Below are positions 41,739-53,107 of a stretch of 64,000 bases of DNA, one piece after another. The stretch's first letter is position 1, and the number at the start of each line of letters is the position of its first letter. The stretch is from Tritrichomonas musculus (taxonomy: Eukaryota > Parabasalia > Tritrichomonadida > Tritrichomonadidae), in NCBI GenBank assembly GCA_039105265.1, contig JAPFFF010000001.1:2542001-2606000 (forward strand). The letters run 5' to 3'. The notes below the pieces were generated by a model. That model did not search any database. It saw only the letters and a list, made by a program, of their open reading frames with translations, and was not told the origin of the DNA. A program made the translations under genes and the position numbers.

Positions 41739-42801
41739 AGATGCTGGGTTTTTTTTTCTGATTTATCATTAATTCCAATTCATTTTGTTGAATTGGTTCC
41801 TCTGGATTTGGATCAGCAGATTTACTCGTATGTGAAAACACAAAAGGTGATTGTAATGGATGAAATGGTGGAACATAATCTTGCCCTGTTTCCCACCATC
41901 CAATTTTTGTTTTTTTCGGTTGGAAATCAATACCGATAATATCAATTCTAACTGGCGGAACTGCACTATCTGGTAAATAATCATCATTCGTATCGTCCTC
42001 ATCATATTCTTTGGCATCATCATTATCAGTTTCTAATTCATTCATAATTTTCCATTCATAGTTTTTAGATTTTTGAATTTTGGATTCTAATCTGATTTGA
42101 TTAAGAGTAATTTGCTTGCAACAAATGTCACAAATTAAAACATGTTTCTTTATCATATTAGATATTAAAGTTGGAAAATTGATACTATGCTCATCATCAT
42201 TTAGTTGATGGAATGCTGCAATTTTATCATTTGATAAATTTGATTGAATTCCAAGTTTTTCAAGAATTGCTTTTCCAACTTGAGATTTTTTAAGAACATT
42301 CATGTAATGTATTTTTAGGAAGTATAAACTTTTTTTTGATGAATGAACAACAAAATTTGAATTCTTTTTTGTATTTGATATTTCATAAAAATCAATCCCA
42401 TTCATTTCAATCTTTGTTACATTTTTGATTTCTACATCGATATTGGAATTTGCTGGTATAATAGATAGAAAGGTTTTTTTTCCAATAAAAGATTTCGGAT
42501 TGTTGATTGAAAAAGTTTCTTCGCCTTCAAAAACTTTGTAATATATTTTAGTGCCAATACTTTGCAAATGTAAAAAATCTATTTCACTTAAAAATAGCTG
42601 AAATGGTTCTGGTTGCAATGAAAAATGTAATATAAAGTCATGCAAAAGATATAAGTCGTACTGATCATATAATTCCTGTACAAAATCGTTGATATCGATA
42701 GATAAACTATTAAAAAATGTGAGAAACTGATTGTTTTCTTCAACGGCATCTTGCAAAATGCTTTGAAATTGTGTATAGGGTTGGAAATTTGTGCTGTTCA
42801 T
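41716..42801 (-). CDS. N-terminal ORF of the MULE transposase gene
   Basis: A 361-residue ORF with a proper ATG (42801), directly upstream of and overlapping the catalytic ORF by 23 bases in another frame. Residues 1-220 look like a compact alpha/beta region (LLHDFILHFS, FISL-type strands) with CDICC near 230. Residues 265-290 are very acidic, and the end is Pro-rich. Just before the overlap is an AAAAAAAAACCC tract, a classic slippage site. One lost or gained A would fuse the ORFs into a transposase of about 940 residues, a normal length for MULEs. Whether this is programmed slippage, decay or a sequencing error cannot be told here. Confidence 0.65.
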   Translation of the reverse strand: MNSTNFQPYTQFQSILQDAVEENNQFLTFFNSLSIDINDFVQELYDQYDLYLLHDFILHFSLQPEPFQLFLSEIDFLHLQSIGTKIYYKVFEGEETFSINNPKSFIGKKTFLSIIPANSNIDVEIKNVTKIEMNGIDFYEISNTKKNSNFVVHSSKKSLYFLKIHYMNVLKKSQVGKAILEKLGIQSNLSNDKIAAFHQLNDDEHSINFPTLISNMIKKHVLICDICCKQITLNQIRLESKIQKSKNYEWKIMNELETDNDDAKEYDEDDTNDDYLPDSAVPPVRIDIIGIDFQPKKTKIGWWETGQDYVPPFHPLQSPFVFSHTSKSADPNPEEPIQQNELELMINQKKKPSIFEILHRS

Positions 42802-43399
42802 ATAAGTGTTGTCTTTTAACGTTTTTATTTTTTGAATGAACGTTTATTTATTTATTAACATGAAAATGAGGATTCAGCCTTAAGCTCTCAATTAATAGAT
42901 CAATTTTAATAAAAATTTTTATTAATTTTGTATATTTCTAAATATTATAAAGAAATATCACCACAAATCATTAAATTTTTCTTCATCTATTATTACTTCC
43001 TACCCATGACAATTATTATCTATTGTAATGGGAAATAATATATATTTCGTATTAAAATTTTATGAAATTAAATTTATAATCAGTATAAATTTGAAAATAT
43101 ATTTATTCTTTTTATTCAGAAACGAATGAACTTTTGTTAGTTATTTTTGAGAAATATATTCAAAAAGTTGGAATAATTAATATAATTATATCAAATGTTT
43201 TTTCCTTTTTGAAATAGAAATGATTCAAACTATTTCAATATAAATATTTTAATTCGCAATTTTCTCATTACTGTTCTATGAAGTATAAAATGATTTTAAA
43301 ATATATGAAGAAGATTATTTAAAATTAAGAAAAAATTGCAAAATATTATTATATAAAAAAACGTAAATGGTATTTATTTTAACATTTTTGATTTAAATT

Positions 43400-44520
43400 T
43401 ATTACATTCTGATATATTGAGTGCCCAACACTTTATTAACCTAAAACTATTGACTGTATCGGTAAACCATTTGTTGGAAGAAACTCTAAAAAATCTACAA
43501 TAAAAATGCAGTTATTTATTATGATTGCATTTATAAAACTGTTCTTATTATAAAGTTCATTCTATTAGATTCAGCAATACACATATTTATGTGGTTTTAG
43601 TTAATTTTTTATGAGATTTTAAATAAAAATCTCTATAAAAAGGAAATGATTTGATATATTGATGTTGTATATTGAGTCATGTTATATTTTCTACAATTGA
43701 AATAAATGCTTCATCAATACATGTTATAACAAAACAGAATTACATTATAAGATATCTACTAAAAATAATTTTAGGTGAATTAATTCTGATAAGAAGCTTA
43801 TTTATAAAATTGGCTTAAAACTCTATGTGTAAACATTGACACAAAGGCCTGTATCTTATTTTTACAAATAAAATTTCAAAGTAAAGCATATGTATCCTAT
43901 ATAAATATTATTATAAGGGTTCAATTTGAATTATGCATCGTCTTGAAGGTATATGTTCAATTGAATTTTTGATAAAATTAAATTAATTATCTTATTCATT
44001 TGATGAATAAAGTAATATGGTACAGGTATTGATCGCTTATGCTCTCCCAGCTTAAACCACTTTGTCACAAGTTTATTTATGACTCACTTTGCATGCGCTA
44101 CTCCAAAAACTCTATAAAATGTGTCAGCTCATAATAAAAAAGCCATGTTTGCTAAAAGTGTTTCTTATTACAACTTGGTTTTCATTGAACTTTTTGTTGC
44201 CTTGAAAACTGTACCAAAATCATTATATTTGCTATTAAACATGTTCCTCGTAATGTGGAATATGGGCGTAATAAATGAAATTTTTTTACTCCATTACCAA
44301 ATAAATTGTTTAATTGTGCTAAGGCCTACTTTCAGACAACAAACTTCCAAATCATTTATTTTTTTTTGTATTCTTCTAATTATGACATATGAACTTAAAT
44401 CTCTAGTTAGATTCCATACTGAATTACCATTCTCTGATTCTACTATTTTGGTTTCGTATACATCATATTATGTCTTTGAGAACAGTTAAAATTTTGAAAT
44501 TTCTCGATTACGTAATATAA
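43400..44520 (-). pseudogene. Decayed coding remnant, unknown family
   Basis: On the minus strand, protein-like segments appear in shifting frames, for example SVWNLTRDLSSYVIIRRI and VINKLVTKWFKLGEHKRSI, separated by stops. Base composition is less A/T-extreme than the flanks. I cannot name the family. It could be an older passenger gene of G. Confidence 0.3.
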
Positions 44521-47183
44521 ATCGAGCAATATAAAAATCTACGAGATGCTTTTGTGATGTTCAAATCCTAATATAAATATTTTCCCTCTCTGCATTACTT
44601 TGATATGGCATATTTCTGTAACATCACCATTTTTCTAATTGCTCAATATACAAAAATATATGCTAAAAATAAAGCAACAAAATAATAAGGTGTAATTACA
44701 GGCCAATATTTTAATGTTTATCGTTATAATAAAAATTTCGAGCAAAACATCGATCTATAATAAAATTTGGCTTTTATAATATTATATTAAATTTCAAAAT
44801 TAAACTTACAATAAAAATTTGTTACGCAATACCTCTGTTTGAAGAAATAAACTATTTAAAAAGTAGCCTTTCTGCTACTCCTTCTTTGATTTTTGAGAGA
44901 AAAAGTACTTTTTACATAAATAATTAGATATTTTTTTGTAATTCTCTTAAAAAGCATATTTGATTTATTTTATTATATGATACTATTCTTCTATGATGTG
45001 GAATGTAAATTAAGTATACAAAGTGTTTGAAGTTAAATCAATATTTGGCAGCAACTCTCAAACTTTTTGAGAAATCTTCAGAAAAATAAATAAATGTATC
45101 TTGATGTTTTTAAAGTAATGTTATTAAAAATAACTTTTTAAGAATTCTTCATTTAAATATAATAATTATAAATAAAAGAAATGCTCAAATCCAAAATATT
45201 GCTCAATTTTTCTCTCAAAAATTTTAAAATTTGCGAAAATCTTTGAATTTGAAGAATTCTGAGAAATTGTATAAAAAAAAACTTGATAAAAGCAAATAGT
45301 TAAAGCCAAAATTTGAAATTTTGAATCTAGATTGAATATCATCTTTAATCAATTTTGTATTGAAAAAAATTTTATGATTTTGGCTTGATTTATTAAATTC
45401 GAGTTCACTTTTAGGTTAAAAAATGTTTTATTTGTTTTGGGCTTGTATAAGTTAAGATATCTTGAAATTTACCAGAACATATCTAGCATTTGACAGATTT
45501 TTGATCAATATGTGCCCTAATCCCCTCAATAAAATTTTTAATAATCTTCTTCATAAATTTTAAATTCATTTCATACTTCATAGAGCAAAAATGAGGAAAT
45601 TGTGAATTAAAATATTTATCTTGAAATAATTTGAATTATTTTTATTATTTTTATTTCAAAAATGCATAAGAATTTGATATAATTATATAAAATTGTTTCA
45701 ATTTTTTGAATAGATTTTTTAAAAATAATTATCAAAAGTTCTTTTTTATGAAAAATTAACATTACAATTTTGAGATGTCCAAAAACTAAATTGAATGTAT
45801 CTAAAAATTCAATAAATTTATGATTATCTTCATTTTCTACTTAATTTATTTTTATATTTATATTATTTTATTTATTATTATAATCAATGATACAATTATT
45901 TTTTAAAAATCTGAATTTTATGAGATTTCTAATATAAAGGTATTTTAATAAAAATTATGTACTAATAGATAAACATAATATTTTATTTATAAAAGATATT
46001 ATTAGTTGGACTTATCAAAGTATTTTGTTGAAAAATGCTCCTAACAAAATTAAAGCTTTTATCGCAATTCTCTGATAGTTTTAATTGATAGTAAGTATAT
46101 TACATTTTGAAAAATTTGTTTAATTTGATTTAAGTTTTATACTTTACAAAACAACTACCAATTCTAAGATATAATTATATTAATTATTAATAAAACCGTT
46201 TTTAATGTCAATTTTTCAAAGATTTTATTAAAAAATTAAGAGCACTCATTCAAAATAAAATCAATTTGATATAGAGGAGGGTCATCTAATTGAATGGCCA
46301 TTTTTTTCACATTGTTTGCTTTTTTTTTGCGTTATGTAATAAACAAATTCATAATTTTATTTTATATATAAATAATATTATAATAATTATATATAAATAT
46401 TACTTTTATGATTTGATTAAGGACAATCGATGACAATTGGAGATTCTTAATTTCAAGTAATTCAAGATAGATCAAATGATGATTTAAAAATATCTACTAA
46501 TATAATTAGAATAAGCCAATTGAAATTCAATATTTTTACAAAATGGCTGAGATATAATCAGTTTTTTGAAATAATTACTGATGCTATTAAATCAAATATT
46601 GTACAAAATTCATCAAACAAAATCTTTTGAAAACGGTATATTAGATATATACACATATAATGAATCTATTTATTCATATAAATTTCAAATCCCAACTACC
46701 AATTTTATATTAGAGTCATGATAAATTACACTCGATCATTGGTTTTATACATTCTCGCAACCAAATATATGGATTGATTTAAAATATCGCATATATAATT
46801 ATTTTTAAAATCTATATCAATGATTAAATGTGCAAGAATATCTAAAAAATATTAATATCCCATCTAGAAAAATTTGTTAAATTATAAAACTAAAATTTGA
46901 AAAGAAATAATTGAGAAGAAAAGATATTTGAATACACATTCAAGTTCGATTAATTTTGAATAAAACATTTTTAACTCAATAATATAAATAAATATTATAT
47001 ATATTTTAGATAGAACAACTATTATATAATATATTAAATATTATATGTAATTATAAAAAATCCAAACCAATTATATTATGATTTTTTGTGTTTAAAATAA
47101 GATAACTTTCCTCTTTTGATATATATATTCTTCCTGTCTCAATTTTTTTATTGATTTAATAAATATTAAGTTATTTACAATTA

Positions 47184-47375
47184 CAGTAGGTAAAAATATC
47201 TTGGACCATTCAAATTGTCTTGGACCGATTGAAAATTTTGAATTAGCTCATTGAAAATAATATAAAAAACAAATAAAAAATTTCAAAGAATTTATTTTAA
47301 ATTTCACTAACCTCATACAAAATTTTCATTTGGTCCAAGACAATTTGAATCGGTCCAAGACATTTCAACGTACTG
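47184..47375. mobile_element. Tc1/mariner-type MITE (192 bp)
   Basis: Flanked by TA (47182-47183, 47376-47377) with inverted ends starting CAGTA. Arms of about 50 bp contain TCTTGGACC and CAAATTGTCTTGGACC in inverted order around an AT-rich centre. TA target and CAGT ends are those of mariner elements, which are abundant in trichomonads. Confidence 0.75.
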
Positions 47376-47709
47376 TATAATAAGAATATAATAAATTTCT
47401 TACAATTTTTTTTGAGTAATTCATTTGAAAAATTGAATTTAAATTAATCAATTCATTTATTTAAAATATATATATTTTCTTATAAAATGAATATATCTGA
47501 AGTATTTTAGTTGGAATAATAATTATTAAAATATTATTAAATAATATAAAATTAAAAATAGTATAACATTTTAAAGTATTGAACTAGATCTAAAATTTGA
47601 GTTGTTGGACATTTCAAATCTGCTCTTAAATAATCAAAAAATACATTTAATATTAAAGATTTTTCATAATAAAAACCAATTTATATATTTATATAGATAC
47701 TAATCAAAT

Positions 47710-49038
47710 TCATATAAAAAAATTAGATGAAAAGAAGGCATAAAATTGCAAAATTGATTCATTAGAAAGATATTCATGTTGAATTATATCCAAAATTGAA
47801 CTTTTCTTAATTTCATCTATAAACTTTTGCTGGTGGTTATTTTTTTCATATGTATTAAATAAAATGTGCAGTACTTGATATAACGAATTTAACAAATCAT
47901 CATTCAATAATACAAATGAAAATTCAAATACATTCAGAAGCCCTGATGTTATCATTTCATCAACTTCATTATCAGTATACTTATCATAAATAAAAGATTC
48001 AGTAATTATATATGAAATTGCTTCTTTGATTGGAAAAGAAATCTCTTCTTTTGTTAAAATTTGAAGATATATTTTCATTATTTTAACTTTATTTATTTGA
48101 TTTACTCGAAAAAAACCAAATTTAATCATTTTTCTTAATAGATTGATGGATGCTATACATCTTTGAGGCTTCTCAAAATTTACGGAATATTTGAAAACAT
48201 ATTTGGTCATTTCTTCAGGAATTTTCTGAATTTGATTTTTATCAAATAATTTAGAAAAAAAATTATAAACAAGCATAACACAGCCTAATTGAGGTTTTTC
48301 TAATAAATATATAATAAATTGCATAAGATTAGCTTGCTCAAATGATATAATGTCAAAATTTGTTTTTTTGGATAATCGATATAAACATTTTGCTAAATAA
48401 ACAAAACTATTAAAATATTTTAAATTAAATAGCATTTTGAGTGATTCAAAAATCCACTTTTGCACTTTCACACTTTGTTCATATTTTGAAATATTATTAA
48501 AAAAAAGACCTGATTCAATCATCAAGGCTGGATTTTGAAATCCTAGTTTAAAAGCATGGGCAGGAATTGCTTTTAAAATATCATCACAAATCTGCTTTTC
48601 CAAATGAATCAACACTCTGATTAAAGGGAAAAAAGAGTTAATAAATTTTATATTTATCGATATCAAACTCGTAAAAAACAAAATAATACCTTTTGATATA
48701 AAAAAATATCCAATCTCATTATTCATAAGAATCAAATGAGTAATCAAATCTGAAATTTGTGTAATGAATGGTTCTAATTTTGTTTGGATTAAAATTTGAT
48801 ATATATCTTCTAAAAATAAAAAGTCTATATCATTTTTATTATCAAATTTGATATATTTGCGTATTTCAGTAATGATTGTAGGAATTTGAAAATATTCTTG
48901 CATTTGTGCAATTTTATGAAATTGAATTTGGAGACTTTTGAATTGAACTTTGTTTAATGATTCATCAAGATTTGAATCTGTTTGCAAAATAGATGAACGA
49001 TTGTTAGGGAGGAAATTAACATTTTTAAATTGAAACAT
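47710..49038 (-). CDS. Armadillo/HEAT-like alpha-helical protein carried by G
   Basis: A 442-residue, almost entirely helical protein of repeated 40-residue hydrophobic helix pairs (for example ISDLITHLILMNNEIGYFFI, LLNSLYQVLHILFNTYEK). The pattern fits the armadillo-type fold of the many trichomonad ARM proteins, but no importin-like signature Asn/Trp arrays are visible. The N-terminal 40 residues are polar. It starts at ATG 49038, just before a long T/A homopolymer and the 271-bp array of G. Since it lies within G's TIRs, it is probably a host gene captured by the transposon. Its intact frame suggests recent capture or selection. Confidence 0.6.
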   Translation of the reverse strand: MFQFKNVNFLPNNRSSILQTDSNLDESLNKVQFKSLQIQFHKIAQMQEYFQIPTIITEIRKYIKFDNKNDIDFLFLEDIYQILIQTKLEPFITQISDLITHLILMNNEIGYFFISKGIILFFTSLISINIKFINSFFPLIRVLIHLEKQICDDILKAIPAHAFKLGFQNPALMIESGLFFNNISKYEQSVKVQKWIFESLKMLFNLKYFNSFVYLAKCLYRLSKKTNFDIISFEQANLMQFIIYLLEKPQLGCVMLVYNFFSKLFDKNQIQKIPEEMTKYVFKYSVNFEKPQRCIASINLLRKMIKFGFFRVNQINKVKIMKIYLQILTKEEISFPIKEAISYIITESFIYDKYTDNEVDEMITSGLLNVFEFSFVLLNDDLLNSLYQVLHILFNTYEKNNHQQKFIDEIKKSSILDIIQHEYLSNESILQFYAFFSSNFFI

Positions 49039-49075
49039 AAAAATATGAAACTTAGTTCAGTAAACGTTTACTTTA

Positions 49076-49115
<40 letters not shown>

Positions 49116-49136
49116 GAAGAATGGCTAAATCAATTA

Positions 49137-50298
49137 ATATAATCATATTTAGTTGCATAAAAAGATAATATACTAAAATGAAGAGATAATAATGAATACA
49201 AATAGGTGAAATGAAAAAGTGCCGATCAAAATGGGAAATATAAAAAGTGGCATAAATAAGTATTTATATAATAAAATAATAATATATTTGTTATCAACAT
49301 ATTAATATGAATAATATAATCTTACAAATATAAGAAATTTTAAATAAAGTATGAGATTAATTTATATTAACCTAGAATAAATTATCATCTTATTAATTAA
49401 TTCATATATATAATCATATTTAGTTGCATAAAAAGATAATATACTAAAATGAAGAGATAATAATGAATACAAATAGGTGAAATGAAAAAGTGCCGATCAA
49501 AATGGGAAATATAAAAAGTGGCATAAATAAGTATTTATATAATAAAATAATAATATATTTGTTATCAACATATTAATATGAATAATATAATCTTACAAAT
49601 ATAAAAAATTTTAAATAAAGTATGAGATTAATTTATATTAACCTAGAATAAATTATCATCTTGTTAATTAATTCATATATATAATCATATTTAGTTGCAT
49701 AAAAAGATAATATACTAAAATGAAGAGATAATAATGAATACAAATAGGTGAAATGAAAAAGTGCCGATCAAAATGGGAAATATAAAAAGTGGCATAAATA
49801 AGTATTTATATAATAAAATAATAATATATTTGTTATCAACATATTAATATGAATAATATAATCTTACAAATATAAGAAATTTTAAATAAAGTATGAGATT
49901 AATTTATATTAACCTAGAATAAATTATCATCTTATTAATTAATTCATATATATAATCATATTTAGTTGCATAAAAAGATAATATACTAAAATGAAGAGAT
50001 AATAATGAATACAAATAGGTGAAATGAAAAAGTGCCGATCAAAATGGGAAATATAAAAAGTGGCATAAATAAGTATTTATATAATAAAATAATAATATAT
50101 TTGTTATCAACATATTAATATGAATAATATAATCTTACAAATATAAAAAATTTTAAATAAAGTATGAGATTAATTTATATTAACCTAGAATAAATTATCA
50201 TCTTGTTAATTAATTCATATATATAATCATATTTAGTTGCATAAAAAGATAATATACTAAAATGAAGAGATAATAATGAATACAAATAGGTGAAATGT
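49137..50298. repeat. 271-bp tandem array, block 3
   Basis: The motif AATCATATTTAG starts at 49141, 49412, 49683, 49954 and 50225, exactly 271 bp apart. Four full units plus a partial lead straight into the right TIR. Units contain the short GC island AAGTGCCGATCAAAATGGG. Confidence 0.95.
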
Positions 50299-51064
50299 AA
50301 AATTTAGATAAAAATAATGTATTTCAAAATTGAGAGAAGACCGTTTATAATATGTTTAATTTTTATTCAAAATCATCGTTTTTTGTATAATAAAAAAGAA
50401 AATAATGATTATTGTTGATACATTTTTAAACTTTATTAAATGAACTATAAATTTAATAGTTTTTTAACTCTGTATTTTAAATGAATATTTGAATAATAAT
50501 GAAAATTAGCATAATTTTACAACGCTTTCTGTACCATCTGTATTGATAATTATATGTGAAATACGATGGAGAATATTATTTGAGACGACAAAGGTTTTTA
50601 ATCGAGTAAAACATCTAATATTTCAACTATTTGAAATATAGCATCGATTTGTAAACCTGTTACTCTGCTAGTAATATTGAAATTATTGACGTAAAAAACG
50701 ATGATCTATAATAAGCAGGAAATAAATAGTCTTTTTCTGAAGGAACAAACTGGATATAATTATATGTATCTGATGAAGGCGGAATTTTTCGACAATATTA
50801 TGTAGTTATGCTCCTTATACGGTACCGTTCAAAATATATGATTTTGGGATCTCTCCTCGATAAACATCAATTCTCGATACATCGATTTATAAATGGTCGT
50901 TTGTCGATTGGCAAAGAAGGGCCATTTTTCCGCATAAAAAGTCCTATCGTGTTTGTCGATTGGTAAAAAAAGATTTTTTTTTTTTTTTTACCAATCGACA
51001 ACAACTTTTTGAATGAAAAAAATTTTTTTAGAAAAATTCCCTATTTGTCGATTGGCTTTCGCCC
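50299..51064. repeat. Right unique part of the terminal inverted repeat of G
   Basis: Inverted partner of 33096-33867, with the same TTTGTCGATTGG repeats and hairpin (about 50956-51000). Confidence 0.85.
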
Positions 51065-51065
51065 G

Positions 51066-51736
51066 AGAGGTGCGAGAGCTGAGGACATATATCAGATTTT
51101 TTGAATATTTTAAAAATAAATATATATTTATGCTTAAAATAAAATTACAAAATATTAATGGATTATTTTTGGATGGGAATAAAATATGAATGTTTTAAAA
51201 AATTGAGAATAAGTTAATTCAAAATAAAATAAAAATTCAATTTATTTTTGGTCATATTATTTTTATAACTTTAGAATTATCTCATTTTATTCTTGGCCAA
51301 AAATTTAGGCGTCAAATTTTAACCTAATATTTTAAATATGTATAAAATATAAATGAATATGTTAAAACTCTTATATTATTGATGTATGACGATATTTTCC
51401 ATTTTAATAGCATTTCTTTTCATTTTCTGCTCTGCACAATAACTTGTTTATTAAATTTATTAGTAAAGACTATTAACCATTTATTGTTATAATTATTTTT
51501 ACGATTAATAAATTGATTCATAAATCATGCTTTTGTTAAATTGATTTTTTTATGATTTTTGATGGTGTTAATAACTTTTGTTTTTAATATTTTGTGATGA
51601 TGAATGATTATATTTTATAAATAATACTTATATATATAAATAATTTTGAAATTGTTTTTGAAAAATATTTTTTATTTATGGAGATAATTATAAATTAAAT
51701 TATAAAAAAATACGTTATTTTAGCTCTCGCACCTCT
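51066..51736. mobile_element. Element S, main part (interrupted by G)
   Basis: A 671-bp element with perfect 15-bp inverted ends AGAGGTGCGAGAGCT (51066-51080, 51722-51736). The right flank TTTTTTTG (51737-51744) equals the flank left of G at 33079-33086, an 8-bp target duplication separated by 18 kb. G landed in the left terminus of S. S has no gene. The 8-bp duplication suggests hAT-like mobilisation, but the termini are not classic. Confidence 0.75.
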
Positions 51737-51753
51737 TTTTTTTGTAATTTTTG

Positions 51754-51924
51754 GGGTTTCAGTAAGAATCACCCCCTCAATTTCACTTAACGGCCAATTT
51801 GCCCTTCAAATCAACTGGTGAAAAGTGCGATGTTTACTTCATTTCGCACTTTTCACCTTTGGTAGTATTCAATTTACTTCATTTTTTATTCATTTTTAAA
51901 AATTCATTTTACACTTTTCACCAG
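51754..51924. repeat. Left TIR of element B (171 bp)
   Basis: Starts GGGTTTCAGTAAGAATCACC. It differs from the TIR of A at only a few bases. Confidence 0.9.
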
Positions 51925-53107
51925 TGGATTTTTATTAAGAAAAAAACTTTTAAAAAATCATTTAATAATTGAAAAAATGAAAAATAAATATTACCGGTAA
52001 AATTTAATGATTTAAAAGTAATTATTACTTTAATTCTAAAGAATTTGGTTTAATTAAATATAAAATGATAAAATATTTGACTAATGAAAGTAATAAATAA
52101 GTGTGAATAATATAAAATGCGCTTGTGTAAGTATTATATTATTAATAAATGCAAAAAAAATCAATTTTTCTTTAAATAATTATTTAAGGAATATTTACTT
52201 TTTTCAATTCTAAAAAAATTCTTAATTTAATAATTAATACTAATTGTTTATTCATAAAATATAAAAATGAGCATATTTTTTGAGAGGTAGCTAAGATATT
52301 TGAGAAAATGATGATATAGTGTTTTTTGTAATATTTTACCTTTAAATTGGTTTATTATGATTCATTTTAGAATAATAATATGGAGTAACATTGTTTTTCA
52401 CGTGAATTTAATTATTTTTTGAATTAAAAATTAAACTTCACATTGATTTGAGGTAATTTGGAATATTATAGTATCTAATTCAAAATTAATATTTGCAAGT
52501 AGGAATAGATTTTGGGTTTTTAAAAAAAATTGAATAAATAATTTTATATAATATGATATTCAAGAATTTATAATTGAATTAGATTTGTACGTTTTAAATA
52601 TTGTTTTGAATATTTTTGAATGTTTTCAATTTTTTTTATCTCAATATTTCTGATTGTTATAAATTTTATATTTTAATGCTTTTTAGTATATTTACCAAAA
52701 ATACATATGTTACTAAATTATACTTTAAATATATTGAATGTATATATAACAGTATTTAAATAATCATTTTAATATTTTAAATTAAAAGTTATTAATAAGA
52801 TTTAAAAGTTTATATTATTTTATTTCTCAAAAAACAATTTTCAAAAAATTCAAAACGTATTTTTATAAATGGTTATATTCAAATATATCAGTTAAGAATT
52901 AATGAGTATGAAATATGAATTATTTATTATCTTTTATATTAATTTGAAGTTTGATGATTTGAAATTTAAATGTATTCTTTTTTTAATTAATATACAAAAT
53001 AAATCAAAGTATTTTTGAAAAGTTTGATTTATTAAACATTTGTGTAGTGTATAAAATAATCATCTGAAATTTTTGTGAACATAGATTAAAATTTTTATCA
53101 ATTTTAA

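Larger units (their letters stand above)
42802..47709. other. Long non-coding interior of element G
   Basis: Nearly 5 kb without an intact gene. It holds a decayed minus-strand coding remnant (43400-44520) and a 192-bp mariner-type MITE (47184-47375). The rest is AT-rich with nothing I can identify. Confidence 0.5.
33096..51064. mobile_element. Giant Mutator-like element G (18 kb) with passenger genes
   Basis: A 17,969-bp element flanked by the 10-bp direct repeat GAGAGGTGCG (33086-33095, 51065-51074). Its ends are inverted copies: the region from about 33140 to 33867 is nearly identical to the inverse of 50299-51020, and the inversion continues through a 271-bp repeat array, giving TIRs of about 1.3 kb. 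The outermost 40 bases are diverged but still alignable (CGACAA...GGA...TTTTT). All genes run on the minus strand: a MULE transposase (39990-42801), a USP/DDE fusion (35461-38571) and an armadillo-like gene (47710-49038). Near-identical TIRs suggest recent movement. Confidence 0.8.

Noticed and set aside
44121-44489. Plus-strand 122-residue ORF
   Set aside because: Starts in DNA that reads more protein-like on the minus strand; low-complexity hydrophobic translation without any motif.
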